Source: CAWKKW01 sp963850345 (GTDB taxonomy: Bacteria > Acidobacteriota > Terriglobia > Terriglobales > Acidobacteriaceae). From it: a stretch of DNA of 64,000 bases. The notes under the pieces are model-generated. The model was not told the DNA's origin, searched no databases, and saw only the letters and a list, made by a program, of their open reading frames with translations. This document shows, piece by piece, positions 42,485 to 51,210 of the stretch. The position numbers were made by a program, and so were the translations under genes. Positions within the stretch are counted from its first letter, which is position 1, and every line of letters starts with the position of its first letter. The stretch lies in the NCBI GenBank assembly GCA_963850345.1, contig CAWKKW010000005.1, positions 434,001 to 498,000 on the forward strand, in the 5' to 3' direction.

Positions 42485-43645
42485 TCAGGGCTGTGCGCCG
42501 TGCGCATCGTACACAGCCACTCCCACTCGCGAATCGGCGCAGCCGTAATAAAGGAACCACTTCCCGTTGAAGAAGACCAGGCCTTCCGTAAAGGTGGTGC
42601 CTGCCGCGTACTGGCCGCTCTTCTCAAAGGGCAACTCTGGCCGGAAGTAGGGGTCGTTGGTGCGCGCCAACATGCGAGTCGGATCGTCGGCAGAAAACAA
42701 GGCTTGTCCGCCCGAGTAGGCATTCGGATCGAGGCCGGGTTGACCGTCTTTGGCAGCATTCTTGCCGTTGTACAGCAGCAGGATGCCGTTCTTCGTCAGC
42801 AGTGGCGGCGGTCCGACCTCGGGAAACGCGCTGTCGAACCTGTGCGGCCGGTTGTGCAGCAAGACGGTTGTCTTGCCGGTGAGATCTTCGACCGGAGTCC
42901 AGTGGATCAGATCGGAGGAGCGGGCAAGGCGGATCTGAATTTCACCCCAGTACATCCAGTAATTGCCGTGGATTTTCGCTGCGACCAGCTTGTCGCCCTT
43001 CAGCCTGGTCACAATTCCCGAGGATTTGTACGCGAGCGTGTCGTACTTGCCTCCGGCAGCGCCCGCGAAGATGGGGCCGTGCTTCGTCCAGGTCAACAGG
43101 TCCTTTGAGGTAGCCACGCCGATCGTGTAGGTCTTGCGATTCCATTGCGTGTAGGTGAGGACGTAGGTTCCATCTTCACTCTCGACGATCCGGGGATCTT
43201 CAACTCCACCCGGCCACTCGCGCTCCTTCTGTGCATCCTCGGCCGGGTAGAACACCGGATCGGGCCGGCGCGAGAAGTGGATGCCATCCTCGCTCTCGGC
43301 CATGCCCAGCCGCGATGTGTGCATGCCGATTTCCATCGTGCCGGAGTCGTCTTCAGCCCGATAAAGAACGACGATTTTGCCGTTGCGCACCACGGCTGCG
43401 GGATTGAAGGTATGCAGCGCCTCCCAATGAACAGGCGATTTAGTAATCGGATCGGAGAAGACCGAGGCGGGATTGGGCGTGATGACCGGCTCGGTCACCG
43501 GTCGCACGAAGGGGCCTAGTGTCCAATGTGCAGGCGCGGCGGAGTTGGCCCGCAGGCACACCAGCAGGGCGGAGAAGGCCGCCGTCCGAACAACCGCGCG
43601 GGTGAGTTGGCGAGCAAGCCGGGATCTCTGTTGGTTTCGCGTCAT
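42485..43645 (-). CDS. Exported glycoside hydrolase family 130-type protein
   Basis: 386 residues with a signal peptide (basic start, RTAAFSALLVCLRANSAAPA). Five-bladed beta-propeller of the GH130 type: FNPAAVVRNGKIVVLYRAED, SRLGMAESEDGIHFSR, GGVEDPRIVESEDGTYVLTY, TWTKHGP and the C-terminal EGLVFFNGKWFLYYG plus DSRVGVA. GH130 contains mannoside phosphorylases in the cytosol and exported beta-mannosidases; the signal peptide points to the latter or an unknown exported activity, since a phosphorylase needs phosphate and usually acts inside. Its ATG overlaps the DHH gene's stop by four bases (ATGA). Confidence 0.85.
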   Translation of the reverse strand: MTRNQQRSRLARQLTRAVVRTAAFSALLVCLRANSAAPAHWTLGPFVRPVTEPVITPNPASVFSDPITKSPVHWEALHTFNPAAVVRNGKIVVLYRAEDDSGTMEIGMHTSRLGMAESEDGIHFSRRPDPVFYPAEDAQKEREWPGGVEDPRIVESEDGTYVLTYTQWNRKTYTIGVATSKDLLTWTKHGPIFAGAAGGKYDTLAYKSSGIVTRLKGDKLVAAKIHGNYWMYWGEIQIRLARSSDLIHWTPVEDLTGKTTVLLHNRPHRFDSAFPEVGPPPLLTKNGILLLYNGKNAAKDGQPGLDPNAYSGGQALFSADDPTRMLARTNDPYFRPELPFEKSGQYAAGTTFTEGLVFFNGKWFLYYGCADSRVGVAVYDAHGAQP

Positions 43646-44631
43646 GGCAGTGGATTCTTAGCGCGCAGTTCGGCAACGATCTCAGCAGCCGCGGCGCGTG
43701 CGACGTCTGCCCTGTCCGGTGGAAACGAAATGGCCCCAACACGGGCATGACCGCCGCCACCGTATCGTTCGCAGATGGAGGCGAGATTCACCATCTTATT
43801 CGGGTCCGCCTTAGTCCAGGGGTTGGAGCCGACAGCCACCTTAGTGCGAAAGCTTGAGCGGGACAAACCGATGGAATACGTAGCGTCTGGAAAGAGGTAA
43901 TAGGGGATGAATTTGTTGAAGCCCTCAAGCGAGCGATCGGAGATATCGAAGAAGATGGTGCCGTCCTTGTATTCCGAGCGCTCGCGGATCAGATCAATTG
44001 CCTCGCTGTGGCGCTCGAGCAGCGGAGGCAGCAGTTCACTTACAAACGGTTCTTTCAGCACATCGGCAAGCGGCTCAGAGGTGAGCAATGTAATAAGCCG
44101 CGGTATAAAAGCGGGATCCTGTGTGGACTCGATGATCAGGGTGAGCTTCATAGCAGGTGCAGCCATTTCGACCGCCGCTTCAGGGCTGGCATAGAGCGCG
44201 CCGTCCACGATATCGCCCCACTCGATCAGTTCGGCATAGGGTTCTACGTTGAAGTTGAATTGAGTCTTCGCGATGTGGGCCAGAAAGCTGGTGCAGGAGG
44301 TGTAGTCGGGGTCGTAGAAGCGTCGCTTAGCGAACTTTCCATCCGCCACGCCTTGAAGGAACTGTTCATGATCCTGCGGAGTGAGAAAGGCGCTCAGATG
44401 ATGATCGAACCACCAGGTGATCCTGGGCGAGGCGGAATACTTGAAGTCGACGATGGCATTCTCATCGCCAGTAAAGTCGGCTTCGTTAAACAGGGCGCCG
44501 GCTCGATGAACAAGGCCGTGAAATTCGTAATTGGCATCACGTTGTATGCACTCGCGATGAAAGCGCGTAAACAAAGAAGCGGAACAGGCTCCGTCAAAAC
44601 ACTTGTCGTGATAGAAGACGCGGACGTTCAA
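43642..44631 (-). CDS. DHH-family phosphoesterase
   Basis: 329 residues from TTG 44631 (MNVRVFYHDKCFDG), with GGGAG about nine bases upstream; ATG 44700 would add 23 residues of AT-rich, less coding-like sequence. Motifs: FYHDKCFDGACSAS (motif I, HDKCxDG form), IVDFKYS, WWFDHHLSAF (DHH itself) and the DHHA1-type end RYGGGGHARVGAISFP. The family hydrolyses phosphodiesters in small nucleotides, short RNAs or polyphosphate. The HDKC form is the less studied branch. Coupled to the exported GH130 gene. Confidence 0.85.
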   Translation of the reverse strand: MNVRVFYHDKCFDGACSASLFTRFHRECIQRDANYEFHGLVHRAGALFNEADFTGDENAIVDFKYSASPRITWWFDHHLSAFLTPQDHEQFLQGVADGKFAKRRFYDPDYTSCTSFLAHIAKTQFNFNVEPYAELIEWGDIVDGALYASPEAAVEMAAPAMKLTLIIESTQDPAFIPRLITLLTSEPLADVLKEPFVSELLPPLLERHSEAIDLIRERSEYKDGTIFFDISDRSLEGFNKFIPYYLFPDATYSIGLSRSSFRTKVAVGSNPWTKADPNKMVNLASICERYGGGGHARVGAISFPPDRADVARAAAAEIVAELRAKNPLP

Positions 44632-44741
44632 AGCGAGTACTCCCGTGAGTAAAGAAACGTATTGATGGAAACAATTAGCATTGCTGGGAGTGAGCGGCAT
44701 GTCAAGCGGCGGGTCCCGCGATGAGACAATGACCTTTGGAA

Positions 44742-47183
44742 ATGAGCATGATCACGAGAGAACGAGACCGCCTGTCGTACGAACGACGTAGATCCTGGCT
44801 GCCCTGGGTAGCGGGGTTCCTGCTGCTGCTGGTGTTGATCACAGGACTGGCGGTGACCGCGGGCGTGGCGTGGGTCAAGCATGCGATGCAGGCTTCCCTG
44901 CCGCAACTGGACGGCGACGCGAAGCTGCCGGGGCTAAGCGCGGACGTAAGCGTGCGACGCGACGAACACGGTGTTCCGCACATCGAGGCGGCGAATCTCG
45001 ACGACCTCTTCGAAGCGCAGGGCTATGTCACCGCGCAAGATCGCCTGTGGCAGATGGACATGGCGCGCAGAAACGCGGGAGGCGAACTGGGCGAGGTGCT
45101 GGGCACGCTCCTGGGCGAGGGACCAGTGAATCATGATCGCTTGCAACGCGTGCTGCAAATGCGTGCGACCGCGGAACGCATCGCTTCGGGGTTGTCGGAG
45201 CGCGACCGGCGTTTTCTCGAAGATTACGCGCGCGGCGTAAATAGCTTCATAGAAGCGAACGAGAAACACCTGCCCGCCGAGTTCGGCATGCTCGATTATC
45301 AGCCTCGGCCCTGGCATCCAGTGGATTCGGTGCTGGTCGGCCTGAGCATGGTGCAGATGCTCGACGAACATTGGAATGAGAAGCTCAGCCGTGAGCGCAT
45401 TACTGCGCGCCTCGGTCCGACTCTGGCCGCGGATCTGTATCCCACCGGATCGTGGCGCGATCATCCGCCCACCACCGCCGCGCCCGATCTGACGGCACCG
45501 CAACAGAACGTGCCCGACGTTCCTCTGGATGAGACCCAGTCGTTGCTCCAGGATCTGCAGCAGCTTAAGCAAATTATGGGCAAAGATCCGTGCGCCAGCT
45601 GTACGCCCGGATCCAACGAATGGGTGGTAAGCGGCGCGCACACGGCCTCCGGCCACGCGATGCTGTCGAACGACATGCATCTCGAGCACAACATCCCGAA
45701 CATCTGGTACGAGTCCGATTTGAAGTCGGGAACCTTTCACGTGGCTGGCGTAACCGTGCCGGGCATGCCATTCATCACTGCCGGGCATAACGATCACATC
45801 GCGTGGGGCTACACCTCGTTGTATGGCGATACGCAGGACCTCTATGTGGAGCGGATCAACGCGCAAGGTGAATACCAGGGTGCGGATGGCTGGCACGCGA
45901 CGGACAAGACGCAGGAGCGCATCAAGGTTCGCTTTGCTAAAGACATCGTGGTGAATGTGGAATCGACCGATCATGGGCCGATCATCTCTTCACTCATTCC
46001 AGGGGAAACCCGTCAGCTTGCGCTGAAGTGGGCGGCCTACGATCCAAAGGTACTCGGCTTCCCCATCTTCGATCTCGATAACGCGAACGACTGGACGGCG
46101 TTTCGCAAGGCCCTGAGCGTGTGGTGGGGGCCAACACTCAACGTGGTGTACGCCGACGATCAGGGACACATCGGCTACCAGGCGGCAGGCGCGATCCCGC
46201 TTCGAACCGGCGGAATGACCGGCACGCCGATAGCGGACCCGCAGCATGAGTGGCAGGGCTATGTGCCCTTTGACGCATTGCCAAGCACGCTCGACCCGGC
46301 AAACGGTGTGATCGCGACAGCGAACTCGCGGATCACGCCCGATGGTTACGCCTATCCGCTGACCACGGCCTGGGCGAGCCCGTATCGAAATGAACGCATC
46401 TGGAAGTGGCTGGCGGGCAAAGACAAGCTGACCGCCGACGACATGCTGAAGTTGCAGACGGATGTGTATTCCGAAGTGGACGAGGAATTGGCGCAGCGCT
46501 TTGCCTACGCGATCGATCACTCGCCCAATGCCGATGCCAAACTGCGAAAGGCGGCCGATCTGTTGCGATCGTGGGATGGCGTGATGGACACCGATTCGGC
46601 GGCAGCTGCGATTGTGTTTGAAGCGAAACGCGCCTTCTGGCCGCTCGTTCTGGAACCGAAGCTGGGTAGCGATGCGAGCCTGTACGAATGGCCGGAGAGC
46701 CAGTTCGTTGAAGAGGAACTGGTGATGCACGCGCCACCTCAGTGGCTTCCGCAACGCTTTCGCAGCTGGGATGAACTGCTGACCGCGGCAGTGACGAAAG
46801 GGCTGGAGGATGGGCACGCGCCGACGGATCTAAAGTCGTGGCGATACGGCAGCTTTCACGTGGTGCAGGTGAGCCATCCGTTGCTTGGCTCGCTTCCCTT
46901 CTTCAAGAACTGGACCGGCACCGGCGCCAGGCCGCAATCCGGCGACACGAGTACGGTCAAGCAGGTGGGACGAGCTTTCGGGCCGTCGCAGCGCCTGACC
47001 GTGGACTGGAGCGACATCGACGCGGCCACGGAGAACATCGTGTTGGGTCAATCGGGAAATCCCTACAGCCCCTACTACCGGGATCAGTGGCCTTACTGGT
47101 ATGGCGGCAGGACCTTCTCCCTTCCCTTTACCGAAGGCGCGGTCGCCGCGTCTACAGCCCACACCCTCCGACTTACGCCGTGA
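44742..47183 (+). CDS. Membrane-anchored penicillin acylase-type Ntn hydrolase
   Basis: About 813 residues from ATG 44742 (ATG 44748 and TTG 44736 are alternatives). One N-terminal membrane anchor (SWLPWVAGFLLLLVLITGLAV), then the S45 alpha chain (VRRDEHGVPHIEAANLDDLFEAQGYVTAQDRLWQMD), spacer, and beta chain beginning at the autocatalytic serine in CTPGSNEWVVSG (near residue 291). NDMHLEHNIPNIWYE and the AHNDHIAWGYT-like AGHNDHIAWGYTS are intact, as is ATANSRITPDGYAYPL. S45 enzymes hydrolyse beta-lactam side chains or acyl-homoserine lactones; natural substrate unknown. Stop overlaps the next GTG (GTGA). Confidence 0.92.
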   Translation: MSMITRERDRLSYERRRSWLPWVAGFLLLLVLITGLAVTAGVAWVKHAMQASLPQLDGDAKLPGLSADVSVRRDEHGVPHIEAANLDDLFEAQGYVTAQDRLWQMDMARRNAGGELGEVLGTLLGEGPVNHDRLQRVLQMRATAERIASGLSERDRRFLEDYARGVNSFIEANEKHLPAEFGMLDYQPRPWHPVDSVLVGLSMVQMLDEHWNEKLSRERITARLGPTLAADLYPTGSWRDHPPTTAAPDLTAPQQNVPDVPLDETQSLLQDLQQLKQIMGKDPCASCTPGSNEWVVSGAHTASGHAMLSNDMHLEHNIPNIWYESDLKSGTFHVAGVTVPGMPFITAGHNDHIAWGYTSLYGDTQDLYVERINAQGEYQGADGWHATDKTQERIKVRFAKDIVVNVESTDHGPIISSLIPGETRQLALKWAAYDPKVLGFPIFDLDNANDWTAFRKALSVWWGPTLNVVYADDQGHIGYQAAGAIPLRTGGMTGTPIADPQHEWQGYVPFDALPSTLDPANGVIATANSRITPDGYAYPLTTAWASPYRNERIWKWLAGKDKLTADDMLKLQTDVYSEVDEELAQRFAYAIDHSPNADAKLRKAADLLRSWDGVMDTDSAAAAIVFEAKRAFWPLVLEPKLGSDASLYEWPESQFVEEELVMHAPPQWLPQRFRSWDELLTAAVTKGLEDGHAPTDLKSWRYGSFHVVQVSHPLLGSLPFFKNWTGTGARPQSGDTSTVKQVGRAFGPSQRLTVDWSDIDAATENIVLGQSGNPYSPYYRDQWPYWYGGRTFSLPFTEGAVAASTAHTLRLTP

Positions 47184-48922
47184 AGGGGGTTTCGCGCGCG
47201 GATGCGAGGAAGAGCTCGGGGCTGAGTGGTTGGAGGGATCTCCGGTTTAGCGCTGCTGCGATCGTGGGCTGTGCGCTGTTGATGGTCTTGCCCTTGATGC
47301 TGCGCGGCAACTCCTGCGGGCACGATTTCGATTTTCACCTGCAGTCATGGCTGGAAGTTTCGCATCAGTGGCACGAGGGCGTGATCTATCCGAGATGGGT
47401 CACTTCGGCGAATTACGGAGCCGGAGAGCCTCGGCTCGTGTTCTATCCGCCAGTGACCTGGCTGGTGGGCGGGGCGCTGGGAACATTGCTCCCCTGGTCC
47501 GCAGTTCCTGTCGTCTTCATCCTGCTCGCGCTGGTCAGCTCTGGATTCAGCCTCTATGCTTTGGCGCGCGAATCGCTCGACCCAGAAGCGGCAAGGATCG
47601 CCGCCATTCTGTACGTGGTCAATCCTTACCTGCTGTTTGTGGTTTACGAACGCAGCGCTTTTGGAGAACTCGCAGCGGCCGCTATTCTGCCCCTCGTGTT
47701 TTTGTTCTCGCTGCGGAACACGCTGTCTCTCGTTCCGCTTGCGTTCACGATTGCTGCCATGTGGCTCACCAACGCACCGGCAGCCGTGATGGCCTGCTAT
47801 TCCGTCGCAGTCCTGGTTACATGCAGGGCGATTCTAGAGCGCGATTACCGACCGATCCTTCGAGCCGCGGCTGGGGTCGCGCTCGGTATCGGAGTCTCGG
47901 CGTTCTACATCGTCCCGGCCCTCCTGCAACAGCCCTGGGTGGAAATCGGACGCGCCATCAATCCGGGTATGCGCGTCGAAGACAGCTTCCTCTTCGGCCA
48001 TACGGGGGAGGCCTTTCACGACCAGGTGCTGCACTCGGCGTCGTGGATTGCGGTCGTGCTGATTTTCGTAGCGGCAGCGGCGGCAAGCTGGATCCGGGTG
48101 CGGCGGGTTCATGGGAGCATCACGCGGCCGTTGGTGATTTTGCTGGCCATTCTGGTGCTGCTTCAACTGCCGATGAGCGATCTCGTGTGGCGGCACGCTC
48201 CGGAGCTGCGCTTCCTGCAATTTCCCTGGCGATGGCTGTTGGTCATCGGCTTGATAGCTGCTCTTCTGGTCGGCATCGCTTGGAAGGATCGAGTTCTCGG
48301 GCCACAACGTGGGCGCTGGAGGGCCGCAGCAGCGCTTGCAATTGCCGCAACCCTAGTCTGGTTCGGTTCGACGCACTACCGGCAATTCTGCGATGACGAA
48401 GACGCAGTCTCCGCGCAGGTCGCGACGTTTCGCAGCGCCGCGGGTTTTGAAGGCACGGACGAGTACACCCCACGCGGCGCCGATAACAGCATCCTCCAGC
48501 AGGGACTGCCTCAGGTGAGAGTGGTGGCGCAGGTGAACGATGACGCTGCGGATTCGGGCGAGCAGAATCCGCAGTGGAAGGAACCAACGATTCGATCCGC
48601 GGCCCGGATCGAGGTGGCTGAGTGGAGCAGCGAGCACAAAGTCTTACGGATACAAGGCGCTCCGAACGGGTTCGCCGTATTGCGGCTGATGGACTACCCG
48701 GCCTGGCAGGTAAGGTTGAACGGCCAGCCGGTGCAGGCCCGCCCAACGAGGAATGATGGCTTGATGACCATTCCCATCACTGCGGGCACGTCGACGATCG
48801 AGGTAAGGTATGGAACAACCCGCGATCTTTGGATAGGACTGGTACTGTCGATTACTGCCTTGCTGGCACTCCTGGGGCTAGGGGCGAAGGGAAAGAAATG
48901 GCAAAAGCATCGGATATCATGA
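47180..48922 (+). CDS. Multi-spanning membrane protein, GT-C glycosyltransferase-like
   Basis: 580 residues from GTG 47180, overlapping the acylase stop by four bases. About 11 hydrophobic segments. An acidic loop after the first helix (RGNSCGHDFDFHLQSWLEV) sits where GT-C enzymes keep catalytic aspartates, followed by GVIYPRWVTSANYGAGEPRLVFYPP, matching the '6-pyruvoyl-tetrahydropterin synthase-related' membrane family, which is in fact GT-C like. The C-terminal soluble part (about residues 420-545) includes RLMDYPAWQVRLNGQPVQARP, a domain seen in polytopic YfhO-type proteins. Likely a polyprenyl-phosphate-sugar-using transferase (inference). Confidence 0.75.
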   Translation: MKGVSRADARKSSGLSGWRDLRFSAAAIVGCALLMVLPLMLRGNSCGHDFDFHLQSWLEVSHQWHEGVIYPRWVTSANYGAGEPRLVFYPPVTWLVGGALGTLLPWSAVPVVFILLALVSSGFSLYALARESLDPEAARIAAILYVVNPYLLFVVYERSAFGELAAAAILPLVFLFSLRNTLSLVPLAFTIAAMWLTNAPAAVMACYSVAVLVTCRAILERDYRPILRAAAGVALGIGVSAFYIVPALLQQPWVEIGRAINPGMRVEDSFLFGHTGEAFHDQVLHSASWIAVVLIFVAAAAASWIRVRRVHGSITRPLVILLAILVLLQLPMSDLVWRHAPELRFLQFPWRWLLVIGLIAALLVGIAWKDRVLGPQRGRWRAAAALAIAATLVWFGSTHYRQFCDDEDAVSAQVATFRSAAGFEGTDEYTPRGADNSILQQGLPQVRVVAQVNDDAADSGEQNPQWKEPTIRSAARIEVAEWSSEHKVLRIQGAPNGFAVLRLMDYPAWQVRLNGQPVQARPTRNDGLMTIPITAGTSTIEVRYGTTRDLWIGLVLSITALLALLGLGAKGKKWQKHRIS

Positions 48923-49818
48923 AGACGATGAATGTGCGTGAGATATTGCGATCGGGCGCGGAGCGAACGGACCAGGCGCTGGAGCGGCTGCTGCCGCCCC
49001 CGACACAGATCCCGTCCTCTATTCACCGGGCGATGCGGCACAGTGTGTTTGCCGGTGGAAAGCGTCTGCGGCCGGTGTTGTGCATGGAAGCAGCGCGCAT
49101 GATCGCGGGCACGGAGCAGTTACCGGCACGGGTGGAGGAGTTAGGCTCGGCGATCGAGATGCTGCACACCTACTCGCTGATTCACGACGATCTGCCGGCT
49201 CTCGACAATGATGATCTGCGGCGAGGCAAGCCCACCTGTCATGTGGTCTATGGCGAAGCAATCGCCATTCTTGCCGGGGATGCGCTTCAGACCCAGGCCT
49301 ACGAAGTGCTGTCGAAGCTGCCGTGTCCTGCAGCGGCAACGGTTCAGATTATCCGGCTGATTGCGCAGGCGACGGGCACCGTGGACGGAATGATCGGCGG
49401 CCAGGTTCTCGACCTCGAAGGCGAACACCATCGGCCGACGGCCGAAGGGGTGCAGGCGATCCATCGAGCCAAGACCGGCGCGCTCATCCGCGTCAGCCTG
49501 GTAAGCGGTGGAATCTATGCGGGCGGCACCAGCGAAGATGTCGAGAGGCTGACTGAATTCGGGCGCAACGCGGGTCTGGCCTTCCAGATCGTGGACGATG
49601 TTCTGGACATGACGCAGGATTCGCAGCAGTTGGGCAAGACCGCCGGCAAAGACCTGGCCAGCGATAAGGCGACCTGGCCGGCCGTTTACGGAATCGAACA
49701 ATCGTTGCGAGATGCCGACCACTTGATCGCCACCGCTTTTGCTGAACTCGAACCGTATGGCGAGCGCGCAGAGGGCGTGAAAGCCGTCGCGCGATACCTG
49801 GTCGAACGCACGCATTGA
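48898..49818 (+). CDS. ispA: Short-chain prenyl diphosphate synthase (farnesyl/geranylgeranyl)
   Basis: 306 residues from ATG 48898, behind GAAGGGAAAG; it overlaps the membrane gene by 25 bases. ATG 48919 would give a four-base overlap but lacks a ribosome site. First aspartate motif DDLPALDNDD has the two-residue insertion typical of bacterial FPP/GGPP synthases, second is DDVLD, with GGKRLRPVLC for IPP binding and EMLHTYSLIHDDL upstream. Product length is not certain. Supplies the allylic primer used by the long-chain synthase at 24708 and by UppS. Confidence 0.93.
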   Translation: MAKASDIMKTMNVREILRSGAERTDQALERLLPPPTQIPSSIHRAMRHSVFAGGKRLRPVLCMEAARMIAGTEQLPARVEELGSAIEMLHTYSLIHDDLPALDNDDLRRGKPTCHVVYGEAIAILAGDALQTQAYEVLSKLPCPAAATVQIIRLIAQATGTVDGMIGGQVLDLEGEHHRPTAEGVQAIHRAKTGALIRVSLVSGGIYAGGTSEDVERLTEFGRNAGLAFQIVDDVLDMTQDSQQLGKTAGKDLASDKATWPAVYGIEQSLRDADHLIATAFAELEPYGERAEGVKAVARYLVERTH

Positions 49819-49860
49819 TCGAACGCATGGACGCACGCAGTCAGTTCATGGCAGGGGGGA

Positions 49861-50208
49861 ATGGAGAACGCTGGAGTGAGCCTCACCGAAGAAGACGTGC
49901 TCACAGCTCTGCACGATGTGTATGACCCGGAGTTACCGGTCAACATCGTGGACCTGGGGCTGATCTATCGGGTTGACGTGTCACCGGATCCGGACGCGCC
50001 CGGCATGGTGCCGCGCTTCCGGGTTGCGATCGACGTCACCATGACTTCGCAGGGCTGCCCGGCGCACGAAGTGATTTTGGAGAAGATTCGGAATCGACTG
50101 GCCGGCGTACCCGCCATCAGCGCGACTGAGGTCACGCTGGTTTGGCAACCGCCCTGGAGCCCGGAACGAATCAGCGAAGCGGCCCGGAAACAGCTGGGCA
50201 TTGGGTAA
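49861..50208 (+). CDS. SufT/DUF59-type iron-sulfur assembly factor
   Basis: 115 residues, ATG 49861. MIP18-family fold: VYDPELPVNIVDLGLIYRVD at residues 20-39 and the conserved-cysteine loop TSQGCPAHEVI. Members (SufT, PaaD) help mature iron-sulfur proteins. PaaD would lie in a paa cluster, which is absent, so a SufT-like role is favoured. It comes 42 bases after ispA and closes the operon; a cysteine desulfurase gene is 13 kb away. Confidence 0.9.
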   Translation: MENAGVSLTEEDVLTALHDVYDPELPVNIVDLGLIYRVDVSPDPDAPGMVPRFRVAIDVTMTSQGCPAHEVILEKIRNRLAGVPAISATEVTLVWQPPWSPERISEAARKQLGIG

Positions 50209-50218
50209 TCAGGGAATG

Positions 50219-50248
50219 AAGTGGGCAGGCTTCGGAGCCTGCCCACTT
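50219..50248. terminator. Strong hairpin between convergent genes
   Basis: Perfect 13-base arms starting AAGTGGGCAGGCT around the tetraloop TCGG. No T-run follows, but the placement between convergent stops supports a bidirectional terminator. Confidence 0.65.
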
Positions 50249-50281
50249 ATATGTGGTTCCGACTTCTGGCGATTTCCGGGA

Positions 50282-50608
50282 TCAGCCCCGGCGTAGCACG
50301 TCGCGCAAGCTGCTGCCCTGGTCGGCCAGTTCGGCGACAAAGCCTTCGACTCGCCCGAGAAACTTCTGCCCTGCCTGCACGTACTCCGGCATGCTGTCCC
50401 AGAACTTACGCACTGCATCCGGATCTTCGAGCAACGCTACGGCTGTTCCAGCGGCGGCCACGGCGATCGCGGCCTTGCGACGTCCACTCAGCAGCAAGCA
50501 GGCGCTGGTCACAAGGGTTCCAGCGGCTAACGTGCGGTTCCATGGGATATCGTTCAAGCTCTTCTGAATACCACCTTCGATCTGCGGCGGAAATTTCGTG
50601 AGGTTCAT
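50282..50608 (-). CDS. Small protein with one hydrophobic segment, unknown
   Basis: 108 residues, ATG 50608. A soluble start (MNLTKFPPQIEGGIQKSLND), a hydrophobic stretch about residues 26-60 (TLAAGTLVTSACLLLSGRRKAAIAVAAAGTAVALL), then an amphipathic helical tail (MPEYVQAGQKFLGRVEGFVA). Codon use fits the neighbours. No family recognised. Same strand as the 103-residue zinc-ribbon gene upstream but 172 bases apart. Confidence 0.6.
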   Translation of the reverse strand: MNLTKFPPQIEGGIQKSLNDIPWNRTLAAGTLVTSACLLLSGRRKAAIAVAAAGTAVALLEDPDAVRKFWDSMPEYVQAGQKFLGRVEGFVAELADQGSSLRDVLRRG

Positions 50609-50780
50609 TGGGCTCTCTGCTCCATTTCTAAGGTGTAGGATGCGTGTCTTGACCGGAACACGTTGTCGGATTCATGGAATGGCCTCTGCTGTTGCCACGC
50701 GCGCTGCATCCGGTGCCGAGGGCTCCCTGCGGAAAGGCACACAACGGCGCTGGCTCAAGTCCCTTGCCCTTTACAGGCGG

Positions 50781-51092
50781 CTATTCGAGGTCGAATTCGC
50801 GTAGAGGCCTGCCGGTGTCCGGCGACTCCTTGGCTTTGCGCAGAGCCTCCGCGAACTTCTTATCGAAGACGTCTTCCTTGTTCTTTTCGGCGTCGACGGC
50901 CTGGCGGAAGATGCTTTCCTTGCGCTCATCCTGTTCCCGCATAGCCTTGGCCGCGGCCTCAAAGTCGTCGAACGTACGCTTGCGCGGGGCGGGGGTGTGA
51001 GAGATGACGGATCGGGTCGCGGCATCGATCTTGAGCAGCGCGCCGCAATCAGGACAAGGGATGTCGAAGGTGCTTTCGGTTTCTGAAGCCAT
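50781..51092 (-). CDS. Small zinc-ribbon/charged-helix protein, unknown
   Basis: 103 residues, ATG 51092. N-terminal CPDCGALLKID gives one CxxC pair (a half ribbon, so zinc binding would need a dimer). The rest is highly charged helix (FDDFEAAAKAMREQDERKES, FDKKFAEALRKAKES) ending PLREFDLE. Seems complete and cytosolic. No family recognised; similar short proteins occur in acidobacterial genomes from memory only. Confidence 0.6.
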   Translation of the reverse strand: MASETESTFDIPCPDCGALLKIDAATRSVISHTPAPRKRTFDDFEAAAKAMREQDERKESIFRQAVDAEKNKEDVFDKKFAEALRKAKESPDTGRPLREFDLE

Positions 51093-51182
51093 GGCGTTTG
51101 GTGTACTGGAGCGTATTGTAGGCCAGCAAACTCGACACTGACCAGCAGCGATCGCGGCAACAATTTGCTTCCCATCCCACCG

Positions 51183-51208
51183 TACGAAGCGTTATAGTAC
51201 GTTTCGTA
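51183..51208 (+). promoter_or_regulatory. Operator/promoter at the PadR gene start
   Basis: Inverted repeat TACGAA (51183-51188) / TTCGTA (51203-51208) with a 14-base spacer enclosing TATAGT (51193-51198), a fair -10 box. The dyad ends two bases before the ATG at 51211, so the transcript would be nearly leaderless and binding there would shut it off. Autoregulation by the PadR protein is the simple reading. Confidence 0.5.
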
Positions 51209-51210
51209 TC

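Noticed and set aside
44632..44700. ATG 44700 as the start of the DHH gene
   Set aside because: The extra 23 codons are AT-rich and non-conserved in look, and the TTG at 44631 has a better-placed ribosome site.
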